The notes beneath the pieces are model-generated. The model was given only the letters and a program-made list of their open reading frames with translations. It ran no database searches and was not told where the DNA came from. From NCBI GenBank assembly GCA_900543455.1, contig UQRR01000004.1, positions 1 to 50,931 on the forward strand: a DNA stretch of 50,931 nt. The letters are read 5' to 3'. Made by a program: the position numbers and the translations under genes. Every line of letters begins with the position of its first letter. The first letter of the stretch is position 1. The stretch comes from an uncultured Dialister sp. Its GTDB lineage: Bacteria > Bacillota > Negativicutes > Veillonellales > Dialisteraceae. Positions 24,821-32,394 of the stretch are shown piece by piece.

Positions 24821-26043
24821 GCGCCTTCTTTGCCAAGAATATCTGCGGCCAGCGTATCTGCCAGAGAAATCAAAGTTTCGTCATCACCGGTGATGCTCCC
24901 CTTCACATGGAGCGGTTCCTCGATGATCTCACACTTCTTCCACGTGCTGACGATATCCTTCATGAGCTTGCCGGATACATTGGGCGCCCAGCTGCTGTTC
25001 CCCAGGATCGCCACTTTACGGTTCTGGATGCCCATCGTCGTACATTCGTGAAGGAAAGAGGCCATGGCAGGATTGAGACACATATTCATCGTAGGTGCTG
25101 CCAGCACCATATGGCTTCTGCGGAACACTTCCGCCCACGCATCGCTCACAGGAGTCGTGCAGAGATCGATGAGCTTCAGATTTTTGACGCCTCGCTCGCC
25201 GAGGAGCGTCGCGAGACGAGCAGCTGCCATCGCGGTATGGCCATAGGCAGAGGCGAAGAAGATGGAAGCCGACGTATAATCCGGTGTAAAAGACGCCCAC
25301 TTCTTCACGCGATCGATCACATACGCCTTGTCCTTTTCCGTGCGAAGGACAGGCCCGTGGAGCGAGCAGATGATGTCGATGGGAAGATCCGCCGTCTTTT
25401 TCAAAGCGGAAAGCACCTGCATGCCGTACTTGCCCGTCGTATTCGTGTAATAGCGGCGGCCTTCCACGCCATACACATCCGCATAGTCGACGGCATCGGC
25501 AAAGATGGAGCCGTGGATCGCACCGAATGTCCCGAAGGCATCCGCAGAAAAGAGGACCTTCTCTGTCTCATCATAGGTGAATGTCACTTCCGGCCAGTGA
25601 ACCATCGGTGCCTTGATGAAGCGGAGCTTGTGCACGCCAAGATCCAGCACCATCTTTTCGTCAGAGATGATGTAGCGGTCTTTGAACGATACATGGAAGA
25701 ACTGCTCGAACATTTTGATCGCCTGCGGAGAAGCGATGATCTTCGCTTGGGGATGTGCCTCTGCGAGCGCCAGAAGAGAACCGCTGTGATCCGGCTCCAT
25801 GTGATTGATGATGATGTAATCAAGCGCACGACCCTTCAAAAGATACGAAATGTTATCCATGAAAATGTCCCGGCATGCATTGTCGATCCCATCCAGAACG
25901 CAGGTCTTTTCATCGTCGATCAGGTAGCTATTATAGGAAATCCCCTGCGGGAGCGGTACCAGATTATCAAAGCGGGGCGTCACGAAATCGTTCGAGCCGA
26001 TCCAGTAAATGCTGTCCGTCACTTTCTGTTCATTGTGCATCAT
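24817..26043 (-). CDS. Flavodiiron protein (FprA/ROO family)
   Basis: A cytoplasmic enzyme that reduces oxygen to water or nitric oxide to nitrous oxide and protects anaerobes. The 408 residues combine a metallo-beta-lactamase-type diiron domain (about 1-250) with the ligand motif NHMEPDHSGS, a further histidine in SLHGPVLR, and a C-terminal flavodoxin domain (about 260-405) with FASAYGHTAMAA and LGNSSWAPNVSG. The ATG at 26043 has AAAGGAG seven bases upstream. No rubredoxin domain is attached. It heads the fprA-adaptor-glycosylase set, coupled by a four-base overlap. Confidence 0.93.
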   Translation of the reverse strand: MMHNEQKVTDSIYWIGSNDFVTPRFDNLVPLPQGISYNSYLIDDEKTCVLDGIDNACRDIFMDNISYLLKGRALDYIIINHMEPDHSGSLLALAEAHPQAKIIASPQAIKMFEQFFHVSFKDRYIISDEKMVLDLGVHKLRFIKAPMVHWPEVTFTYDETEKVLFSADAFGTFGAIHGSIFADAVDYADVYGVEGRRYYTNTTGKYGMQVLSALKKTADLPIDIICSLHGPVLRTEKDKAYVIDRVKKWASFTPDYTSASIFFASAYGHTAMAAARLATLLGERGVKNLKLIDLCTTPVSDAWAEVFRRSHMVLAAPTMNMCLNPAMASFLHECTTMGIQNRKVAILGNSSWAPNVSGKLMKDIVSTWKKCEIIEEPLHVKGSITGDDETLISLADTLAADILGKEGA

Positions 26044-26079
26044 AACAAGACTCCTTTGGAAAATGGTATATATGTATTT

Positions 26080-26088
26080 ATTATAGCA
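26080..26088 (-). promoter_or_regulatory. Extended -10 promoter for the flavodiiron gene
   Basis: Minus-strand TGCTATAAT, 37 bases upstream of the start codon. No strong -35 is seen. Confidence 0.5.
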
Positions 26089-26099
26089 TTCGTGGGAAG

Positions 26100-26383
26100 A
26101 AGGCTAAAGGCTCAACGGGTTCAATGGGCGCTAAAGGTTCAAGAGATTCTAAGGGGTTGGTGCGGCGAAAAAAACAGAAGCTCCGCGAAGTATGCATAAA
26201 GCGATGCCCGAAGTTGTGGGCACAAGTCACTCATCCCTGCTTTCACCCATCCATCGTTTATCGGACTGCAAGGAAGATTTCTCGGCAACGCTTTCAATGA
26301 CGATACGGGAATCAGATGTCTTCTAGTCTCCAGTCACTAGTCACCAGTCACCAGCCACCAGTCACCAGTCTCTAGTCACCAGT
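26100..26383. repeat. Diverged modular repeat mosaic
   Basis: Contains GGTTCA-type repeats (26108-26150), a diverged GCGGCG palindrome (26160-26185), a GATGCCCGAAG fragment (26201), a diverged TTTCTCGG...AATGACG fragment (26278-26305) and an AGTCACC/AGCCACC heptamer array (26333-26383). No gene is seen. Confidence 0.75.
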
Positions 26384-26384
26384 C

Positions 26385-26412
26385 AAAAAAAGCACCTGCT
26401 TTCGCAGATGCT
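26385..26412 (-). terminator. Terminator at the permease stop codon
   Basis: The stem AGCATCTGC/GCAGGTGCT with loop GAAA is followed by T7 on the minus strand. The 5' arm starts at the permease stop codon. Confidence 0.88.
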
Positions 26413-27062
26413 CACATGTTCTTTTCCAGTTTTGCAAGGAAACGGCTGGTAACGACCGTCAGAAAGAGATAGATGATGGCTGTCGTGATGAACGTCTCCC
26501 ACACGCGGTAGTACTGTGCATTCGCTGCATTCGCCCAGTACATGAGCTCCGGCGTCGCGATGACGGAGGCCAGCGAAGAGTCCTTGATGAGGCTCACGAA
26601 GGAATTGCCCAGTGCGGGTACGACCGACTTCAACGCCTGCGGCAGGATGACATAGCGCATGCTCTGCCATGCGGAAAGCCCCAGCGCGCTGGCGGCCTCC
26701 CCCTGCCCTACATCGACGGACTGGATGCCCGCACGAATCGTTTCCGCGATGTATGCCCCCGCATTGATGGAAAGCGCGAGTGCGGCCGCGAGTACACCAT
26801 CCGGCTTCTTCATAAAAAGCGGCACGATGGCGAAGTAGGTGATCAGCAGCTGCAGGAGGAGCGGCGTCCCGCGTATGCTTTCGATGAAGAGCAACGATGG
26901 AATGGACAGCCATTTCTTTTTTGAAATCCGCGAAAGCGCCAGCACGAGACCCAGCAGAAATCCGCAAAGGATCGCGATCACGGAGAGCTTGATGGTGAGC
27001 CATGTGCCAGATAAGAAAAACGGCGCATACTCCTGAATGATGGAAAATTTGAAATCAGACAT
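26412..27062 (-). CDS. Amino-acid ABC transporter permease (HisM/GlnP type)
   Basis: An inner-membrane subunit of a polar amino-acid importer. The 216 residues have about five membrane helices, an N-terminal FFLSGTWLTIKLSVIAIL segment and the EAA cytoplasmic loop (GEAASALGLSAWQSMRYVILP) that contacts the ATPase. The start is MSDFKFSI; the upstream base context is a weak ribosome site. The binding-protein gene lies upstream across a 316-base repeat mosaic. No ATP-binding subunit is encoded in the window, so the ATPase must be shared or encoded elsewhere. Confidence 0.92.
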   Translation of the reverse strand: MSDFKFSIIQEYAPFFLSGTWLTIKLSVIAILCGFLLGLVLALSRISKKKWLSIPSLLFIESIRGTPLLLQLLITYFAIVPLFMKKPDGVLAAALALSINAGAYIAETIRAGIQSVDVGQGEAASALGLSAWQSMRYVILPQALKSVVPALGNSFVSLIKDSSLASVIATPELMYWANAANAQYYRVWETFITTAIIYLFLTVVTSRFLAKLEKNM

Positions 27063-27074
27063 AGAATAGCCTCA

Positions 27075-27375
27075 AATAGAAAAAGGTTCAGGGTTCAGGG
27101 TTAGCCCATTGGGCGTGCCGCCCTTTGATTACATGCGAAAGAGGTTCAACAGGTTCAGAGGGTTCAATGGGGGTGGTGCGGCGCATAAAAATATAGAAGC
27201 GCCGCGGAGTATAGATGGTGGCGATACCCGAAGGTGGCATTTCAGTCACTAGTCACAAGTCACTAGTCACTTGTGACTCCTAATCCCTAGCTACTAATCC
27301 CTAGCTACTAATTTCTAGTCACCAGTCACTCATCTCTACTTTCAATCTTCAGAGGTTCAACTTGAACCCATGAGC
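27075..27375. repeat. Modular repeat mosaic inside the ABC importer locus
   Basis: Contains GGGTTCA heptamers (27083-27102), AGCCCATTGGGCGTGCCGCCC (27102-27124), GGTTCA repeats (27140-27165), the GCGGCGC palindrome (27175-27208), AGTCACT and AATCCCT heptamers (27242-27335) and a GAGGTTCAACTTGAACC inverted repeat (27351-27368). Confidence 0.83.
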
Positions 27376-27378
27376 CTT

Positions 27379-28179
27379 TTATTTCCCTAGCTTCGTGAGC
27401 GTCTCCTCATCGACTTTCGTCTTGAACCATTTTTCATAGATCTTTCCATAGGTGCCATCCGCGATCATATCCTGCAGCGCCTTGTCGATCTTGCCTTTGA
27501 GCTCTGCGCCCGTATCCTTCGGATACAGGATGCCGAAGAGCTCAGGCGTGAAGGCTTCGTCATCATAGACGATGGAAAGATGCGCCTCGGGGTACTGCGC
27601 CTGAATGGATTTTACGGACGTCTCATCGCCGACCAGCGCATCGACCTGCCCGCCGATCAGCATCTGGATGGACATCGGTGTCTTCTTGATAGCGGGATGA
27701 TTCTTCCCAAGAAGTTTTTCCAACGCTTCCTGCCCTGTCGAACCATTCTGCACAGCGATTTCTTTGCCGTCCATCAGATCCTTCGCGCTATGAATATCCA
27801 CGCCTTCCCGCACCAGGATCGCCTGACGGGAGAGAAAATACGGCGCAGAAAAGAGATAGGACGCCTCTCTGTCCTTCGTGATGGTGACACCGGAGATAGC
27901 CATGTCCGCCTGATGGGAGCGGATCTGCTCGAAGAGTGCTTCCCAGCCCGCGTCGGTGAGATCTATCGTAAGCCCTGCGCGCTTCGCCGCTTCTCTTGCG
28001 AGGTCCACGTCGAATCCGACGATTTTCCCATTCTCCATGTACTCGAAGGGATTCCAGTTCGCATGGGTCACGACATGGATCTCATTTTTCGTCTGTTTGG
28101 GCGCATCTTCTCCGCAGCCTGCGATGAGGAAACAGCCTGCCGCGAGGAGCGCTGCCCCTGCAATGATGATTTTTTTCAT
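27379..28179 (-). CDS. Amino-acid ABC transporter substrate-binding lipoprotein
   Basis: A family 3 solute-binding protein of 266 residues. The lipoprotein signal ends in LIAGCG, and the mature part starts with EIHVVTHANWNPFEYMENGK, followed by GFDVDLAREAAKRAGL, the MAISGVTITKDREASYLFSAPYF core and QNGSTGQEALEKLL. The ligand is probably a polar or basic amino acid, but the sequence does not decide which. The start at 28179 has GAGGAG upstream; eleven further open codons lack support. It is transcribed toward the permease gene. Confidence 0.92.
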   Translation of the reverse strand: MKKIIIAGAALLAAGCFLIAGCGEDAPKQTKNEIHVVTHANWNPFEYMENGKIVGFDVDLAREAAKRAGLTIDLTDAGWEALFEQIRSHQADMAISGVTITKDREASYLFSAPYFLSRQAILVREGVDIHSAKDLMDGKEIAVQNGSTGQEALEKLLGKNHPAIKKTPMSIQMLIGGQVDALVGDETSVKSIQAQYPEAHLSIVYDDEAFTPELFGILYPKDTGAELKGKIDKALQDMIADGTYGKIYEKWFKTKVDEETLTKLGK

Positions 28180-28269
28180 TGTTCTTCTCCTCCCCGTTTC
28201 ATGGGATACCATGGAAGAATATTAAACCCACCAAAAAGGTTTTATTCAGCATGCCTCTTGGATGTTCCC

Positions 28270-28298
28270 ATTATACGACTGCCGGCGTTTCAATACAA
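28270..28298 (-). promoter_or_regulatory. Sigma-A-type promoter of the binding-protein gene
   Basis: Minus-strand -35 TTGTAT (28293-28298) and -10 TATAAT (28270-28275) with 17-base spacing, about 90 bases upstream of the start. Confidence 0.75.
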
Positions 28299-28427
28299 GT
28301 TGTTTCGTATTTATTTTATGAAATTCTAAGGAAATGATAGCGAATTTCTTTCAGAGTATGCTACATCGTATCAAACCAGTTCTCTATTGCCTAAAGTCGC
28401 TAAGCCTCTTAGTTTCTTAGTCTCCAA

Positions 28428-28456
28428 TCAAAAAGCCGCAGCTTTCGCTGCGGCTG
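28428..28456 (-). terminator. Terminator of the MATE gene
   Basis: The stem AGCCGCAGC/GCTGCGGCT with loop GAAA is followed by TTTTTGA on the minus strand, 16 bases past the stop. Confidence 0.88.
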
Positions 28457-28471
28457 TCGCCCTGATCGTAC

Positions 28472-30079
28472 CTAAGGGATATAGGCCCGGGTCGCATGGC
28501 CTAAGATGCATAAATGCAGATCCGTCAGAAGAGACCGACAGATCGGAAGGACCCTTCGGGTTTCCGTAAATATATCGACCTCGGCTTCTTTGATGTCCTG
28601 CACCAGAGAAGCAAGTTTTTCTTCAGCACGCTCCCAGCAAGCAAGCAGCTCCTTCGCCTGCGTTACATTAGAAGCCACTACGGCATGGACGGCAGCAGGA
28701 TGCGTGATCTTCCTGTGCATAAAAAAAGCAAAGGAAGGCAGCGCCTCTCCATCCATGACGCGCTCCACATAGACGAGGCGCAGAACCATCAGCATAGCCG
28801 AGCAGCCGACACCGAAGACCAGCCCGAGCCAGTAGGAGTCAGCGCCAAGACCGACCACATGGTCAAGGAAAAGGCTCATCGGGAAGCAGCCGCCCCAGTA
28901 CGCGATGACCATCAGGACGAAGGAGACGCGCGTATCCTTGAGACCGCGGAGAATCCCCTGAATCGGCGTAGAAATCGCATCAAAGAGCTGCCATCCTGCG
29001 CTATAGATCAGGAACTGCCCGGCAATGGACGCGACGATCGCGTCGCTGGTATAGATATTTCCGATGGACGAGCGGAAAAGCACCGTCATCGTTGCCGTCA
29101 TCGCTGCTCCGGAAAGGGCCACGACAAAGCCGGCCTTCTTGTAGCGGCGGGCAAGCGGGATGTCATGCGCGCCGACAGCTGTCGCGATGAGGATGGTGAG
29201 TGCCATCGAGCAGGAGACAGGCAGCATGTAGACGAGCGATGCGAAGTTATCCGCGATCTGGTAGGCAGCCAGCGTGTCCGTGCCATAGCGGGCAAGAAAT
29301 ACGATAATCAGACTGAAAAGGCTCATTTCCATAAAAATGGAAAGTCCGCTCGGTACGCCGACGATGAGATACTCTTTGACATCGGCCCGCTTCACAAGGA
29401 GCGAGTGGAAAATCTCATGTCCCCTGAGCGTCGAGGACTTCAGTACGACGACAAGGAATAGCACAAAGAGACATCCATAGGTCAGCATCGTCGCAAGACC
29501 GGCACCGATCCCGCCCAGACGCGGCAGGCCGAAATGCCCATAGATGAAAAGATAGTTGAATACGGCATTGACCGGCGGCGCCATGAGGAAGAGCTTCATG
29601 GAAGTCGACGTCGAGCCTGCCGTATCCGTCAGACAGCGAAGGGGGACGATCATGGAAATGAAGAAGACCACGCCCACCATCGTCATGAGATAGTAGCGCG
29701 CCACATATGCCACTTCCGCCTCCAGCGTGAGCGACGTCAGAAGGTCATCGATGAAAAGGACATAGGCTGCGCCGAACGCGAAGGAAATCACAAGCCCGAT
29801 CAGAAGTCCCGCGCGGACCACATACGGAAGCCCTTCCGGCTTCTTTTCACCCAGAAGCGTCGCCATGAGCGGCGTTCCCGCCATGAGCAGTCCCACGATG
29901 GAAGCCAGAAGCGGATAGAAAAGTCCCGCCCCCACCGATACACCCGCAAGGTCATCGCTTCCGGCATGCCCCGCCATGGTGGTATTGATAAAAGTGATGC
30001 CTGCTGTCGAGATCTGCGCGACCAGGATCGGCAGCATCACGGATAATAATTTCTTTATATCTTCGATTAAGGAGTACAT
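28472..30079 (-). CDS. MATE family efflux transporter with C-terminal extension
   Basis: A cation-coupled multidrug or metabolite exporter. The 535 residues have twelve predicted membrane segments in two halves; the family start is LPILVAQISTAGITFINTTMAGH, with AGTPLMATLLGEKK in the first half and the second half starting near GVPSGLSIFMEMSLFS. MATE proteins are usually about 450 residues. Here a soluble C-terminal tail of about 85 residues (from HRKITHPAAVHAVVAS) is added and looks helical. The ATG at 30079 is preferred over a TTG directly before it. A terminator hairpin ends only about 27 bases upstream, so expression probably needs read-through. Confidence 0.9.
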   Translation of the reverse strand: MYSLIEDIKKLLSVMLPILVAQISTAGITFINTTMAGHAGSDDLAGVSVGAGLFYPLLASIVGLLMAGTPLMATLLGEKKPEGLPYVVRAGLLIGLVISFAFGAAYVLFIDDLLTSLTLEAEVAYVARYYLMTMVGVVFFISMIVPLRCLTDTAGSTSTSMKLFLMAPPVNAVFNYLFIYGHFGLPRLGGIGAGLATMLTYGCLFVLFLVVVLKSSTLRGHEIFHSLLVKRADVKEYLIVGVPSGLSIFMEMSLFSLIIVFLARYGTDTLAAYQIADNFASLVYMLPVSCSMALTILIATAVGAHDIPLARRYKKAGFVVALSGAAMTATMTVLFRSSIGNIYTSDAIVASIAGQFLIYSAGWQLFDAISTPIQGILRGLKDTRVSFVLMVIAYWGGCFPMSLFLDHVVGLGADSYWLGLVFGVGCSAMLMVLRLVYVERVMDGEALPSFAFFMHRKITHPAAVHAVVASNVTQAKELLACWERAEEKLASLVQDIKEAEVDIFTETRRVLPICRSLLTDLHLCILGHATRAYIP

Positions 30080-30105
30080 CAAAGCTCACTCTCCAGAGAT
30101 TTCAT

Positions 30106-30312
30106 CAAAAAAAGACGCCTTGCGGCGTCTCTTTTCGTTATCAGAAAAGAATCCTTCGGCACAATCAAGAGCCAAAGGCAGGCACGAAGTACGCGCCTCA
30201 CCGCCGCATGAAATAGTCAGATGGCTGCCCTATCAGGCAGCGCTTCCGATACGGCTGCTGCTTCTTCTGATCCTTTTCTTTCAAGCGAACTGAAAACAGG
30301 TACGCTAAAAGA
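30106..30312 (-). promoter_or_regulatory. Structured leader with terminator/antiterminator before the MATE gene
   Basis: On the minus strand the 200-base spacer folds into successive hairpins: UCUGAUC/GAUCAGA (ends near 30312 and 30262), GCUGCC/GGCAGC (about 30222-30240), GGCGCG/CGUGCC (about 30183-30199), CCUUUGGC/GCCGAAGG (30152-30177), CUUUUC/GAAAAG (30131-30150) and the terminator GACGCC/GGCGUC followed by U7 (30106-30131). UGCGGCG (30202-30208) is perfectly complementary to CGCCGCA in the terminator stem (30121-30127), giving an alternative antiterminator. No known riboswitch class was recognised. Confidence 0.6.
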
Positions 30313-30519
30313 TCAGAGAAGTGCAGTCACTCTCCATCCCCCTGCGCCGATGAAACCTCTGAAGAAAGAGGCGAAACGAGACAGGATGCGTTTGAAATTG
30401 GCATTAACACGGCACGGCACCAGAAGATTGGCTCCTTCTACATAGAAATAAGCCATGTAAAAGAGCAGGTACATGCTGCTGTACATCGTGAGATCCATCA
30501 GTTCATCGATTCCCATCAT
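30313..30519 (-). CDS. Small membrane-type protein, 68 residues
   Basis: Not recognised. The protein begins MMGIDELMDLTMYSSMYLLF, has one hydrophobic aromatic-rich segment (about residues 11-33) and a basic C-terminal part (about 37-60, with CRVNANFKRILSRFASFFR). An excellent ribosome site AAAGGAGG lies eight bases before the ATG, and a full promoter and structured leader lie upstream, which is why I treat it as a gene. It could be a membrane peptide co-expressed with the MATE transporter downstream, or a leader peptide for it. Confidence 0.6.
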   Translation of the reverse strand: MMGIDELMDLTMYSSMYLLFYMAYFYVEGANLLVPCRVNANFKRILSRFASFFRGFIGAGGWRVTALL

Positions 30520-30544
30520 CGTTCTCGCCTCCTTTTATTTTTCG

Positions 30545-30668
30545 ACTATAAAAAGCCCATCGGAAATGGACTTTTCAAAACTCTTGTGAGAAAAAGCAAA
30601 GTTTCCAAAATGCAAGCCTGCATTTGTATATTTTATGCTTTTTGCTTATGGTATTTTTGATACCTCTG
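30545..30668 (-). promoter_or_regulatory. Attenuator-like leader of the 68-residue gene
   Basis: A 5' leader of about 150 bases contains a closing stem AAAAAGC (30637-30643)/GCUUUUU (30591-30597) around a hairpin AAAUGCA/UGCAUUU (30608-30625), then a terminator AAAGUCCAU/AUGGGCUUU followed by U2 to U5 (30550-30575). CUUUUUCUC...GAGUUUUGAAAAG offers a competing stem that would use both the closing stem and the terminator 5' arm. Confidence 0.5.
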
Positions 30669-30673
30669 TATAA

Positions 30674-30702
30674 ATTATATCATTAGCTCAAAGAAAAAGC
30701 AA
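30674..30702 (-). promoter_or_regulatory. Promoter of the 68-residue gene
   Basis: Minus-strand -35 TTGCTT and -10 TATAAT (30674-30679) with 17-base spacing, about 150 bases upstream of the start codon. It may also drive the MATE gene. Confidence 0.7.
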
Positions 30703-30711
30703 ATGAGGGGA

Positions 30712-30775
30712 AAATGGTGACTGGTGACTAGTGGCTAGGGATTAGGGATTAGGAGTGACTCGTGACCAAGGTTTC
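30712..30775. repeat. GTGACTA/GGGATTA heptamer array
   Basis: A short array (GTGACTG, GTGACTA, GTGGCTA, GGGATTA x2) on the plus strand, between the potE terminator and the promoter of the small gene. Confidence 0.85.
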
Positions 30776-30806
30776 TCTTACTTTCTTATAAAATAAAAAG
30801 CAAAAC

Positions 30807-30846
30807 AAAACGGCCTGCCTAGACGTTGGCAGACCGTTTTGTTTTT
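30807..30846 (-). terminator. Terminator of speF-potE
   Basis: The stem AAAACGGTCTGCC/GGCAGGCCGTTTT with loop AACGTCTA is followed by GTTTTG on the minus strand, about 105 bases past the potE stop. Confidence 0.85.
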
Positions 30847-30952
30847 AAAGGATGATATTAAAGGAAGATATTATAGCTCGGCGGAAGGTATTATTTTTAT
30901 TCTTGGTTTCCGCCGGATCGACAGATGAGTGACAGATTCTCACGCAGCGTTC

Positions 30953-32305
30953 TTACGCTGTCCCTTTGGCTGCGCTGGCAGCTTCGTTATCCGATTTTGC
31001 TTTCTTCAGGTCAAAGCGATAGGAGGTGAAGCCGTAGAGTGTCCAGCCGAGGAAGGTAACCAGAGCGCCGTAGGTCATGGCATCGAAGCCGGATGCATAG
31101 CAAGCATACAGACTGTAGATGGAGGCAACGAATGCGACCAGTTTCGTCTTGGAAAGCTCGCTGCCTTCGTGGTTCGCTGCTTTCATGATGACTACGACAG
31201 CCGCCATGCAGAGCAGGTACGGCATGATGTTGGTGATAACGGCCAGGTTAACCAGAGTTTCGAACTGTTCATTCAGCGACGGGCTGATGGTCATCAGCGA
31301 GAAGAGAGACTGAATGATGGTGATAGCCACCATGCCGCAGATCGGTGCGCCATGGGAGGTGATCTTTCTCAGGAATGCCGGGAAGTAGCCTTCGTCAGCA
31401 CCAGCTTTGAATACATTGGCGATGGTGAACTGCCAGCCAAGGAGAGAACCGAAGCAGGAGAGAACCATGAGGCCCATGATGACACGGCCGATGGTCGGTC
31501 CGAACATAGAAGCGAATACGAGACCGAACGGTGCGGAGCTGGAAGCCAGGTCTTCCGCCGGAACGATACCGAAAATGATGTTGGTAGAAACGATGTAGCA
31601 GGCTGCTGCAAGGAGTGTACCACCGAGAACGGCTTTCGGTACGTTGGTTTCCGGGTTGTCGACAGCGTCTGCGTTCGCGCAGGCAGATTCCATGCCGAGG
31701 AATGCCCAGAGTGTCATCGTGATCGCATTGATAGCCGCTTCACCGAATCCCAGGTTATGAATATTCCAGTTTGCAGAGTACAGGGATGGCGAGAACCAGA
31801 ACCAGCCGACGATAGCCAGGCCGATACATGGAATGATGACGCCCCAGACGGTGACAGAAGAAACCTGACCGGTGTATTTGGCACCGCCAAAGTTCAGAAC
31901 AGTCGCCAGCCAGAGTGTGAAGACAGTCGCCGCACAGGTCATGACTGGATCAAGTGTCGTCCCGAGGAACCCCAGCGCATACCCCACTGCTGAGATCGCA
32001 ATCGCGGTATTCGCAAAGATCAGAGACACACCGTAGGTATAGTTGGCGAGGAAGTTGCCGGCTTTGCCGAAAGAGTATTCTGCGTAGCCGCCCATGCCGC
32101 CGCCCTTTTTGCTGTACATGCCGCACTTGGCAAAGACGTAAGCCAGAGCCATGGAGCCTACAGCCGTGACAAGCCAGGAAACGATAGAGAGTGCGCCCAC
32201 CTGTGCCAGCTTCGACGGCAGCATGATGATGCCGGAACCCATCATATTCACCGCAGTGAGGATGGTCAGCTGAAGGACGCTCATTTTATTTGCACTTTTG
32301 CTCAT
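30953..32305 (-). CDS. potE: Putrescine:ornithine antiporter PotE
   Basis: An APC-family antiporter that imports ornithine and exports the putrescine made by SpeF, giving acid resistance or a membrane gradient. The 450 residues follow E. coli PotE closely from the start (NKMSVLQLTILTAVNMMGSG), through GGMGGYAEYSFGKAGNF, SSVTVWGVIIPCIGLAIVGW, TLWAFLGMESACANADAV and GSLLGWQFTIANVFKAGADE. The ATG at 32305 has AAGGGG upstream; eleven more open codons lack support. It is second in speF-potE, 89 bases behind speF, with a hairpin in the gap. Confidence 0.95.
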   Translation of the reverse strand: MSKSANKMSVLQLTILTAVNMMGSGIIMLPSKLAQVGALSIVSWLVTAVGSMALAYVFAKCGMYSKKGGGMGGYAEYSFGKAGNFLANYTYGVSLIFANTAIAISAVGYALGFLGTTLDPVMTCAATVFTLWLATVLNFGGAKYTGQVSSVTVWGVIIPCIGLAIVGWFWFSPSLYSANWNIHNLGFGEAAINAITMTLWAFLGMESACANADAVDNPETNVPKAVLGGTLLAAACYIVSTNIIFGIVPAEDLASSSAPFGLVFASMFGPTIGRVIMGLMVLSCFGSLLGWQFTIANVFKAGADEGYFPAFLRKITSHGAPICGMVAITIIQSLFSLMTISPSLNEQFETLVNLAVITNIMPYLLCMAAVVVIMKAANHEGSELSKTKLVAFVASIYSLYACYASGFDAMTYGALVTFLGWTLYGFTSYRFDLKKAKSDNEAASAAKGTA

Positions 32306-32348
32306 GATGATCCCCTTATGTATTTGTCTGTGTCTCATTGATGGCCAC

Positions 32349-32372
32349 GGGGAGCGATGCTTCCCGCTCCCC
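32349..32372 (-). promoter_or_regulatory. Intercistronic hairpin between speF and potE
   Basis: The perfect stem GGGGAGCG/CGCTCCCC with loop GGAAGCAT has no T-run after it, so it is not a terminator. It may stabilise or separate the two messages. Confidence 0.6.
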
Positions 32373-32394
32373 TTGCCGTCAACGAAGCGTTGCC

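Noticed and set aside
24239..26199. Long plus-strand frames (270 and 498 codons) opposite the adaptor and flavodiiron genes.
   Set aside because: They are antisense to genes with intact motifs and coupled starts; no domain was recognised in them.
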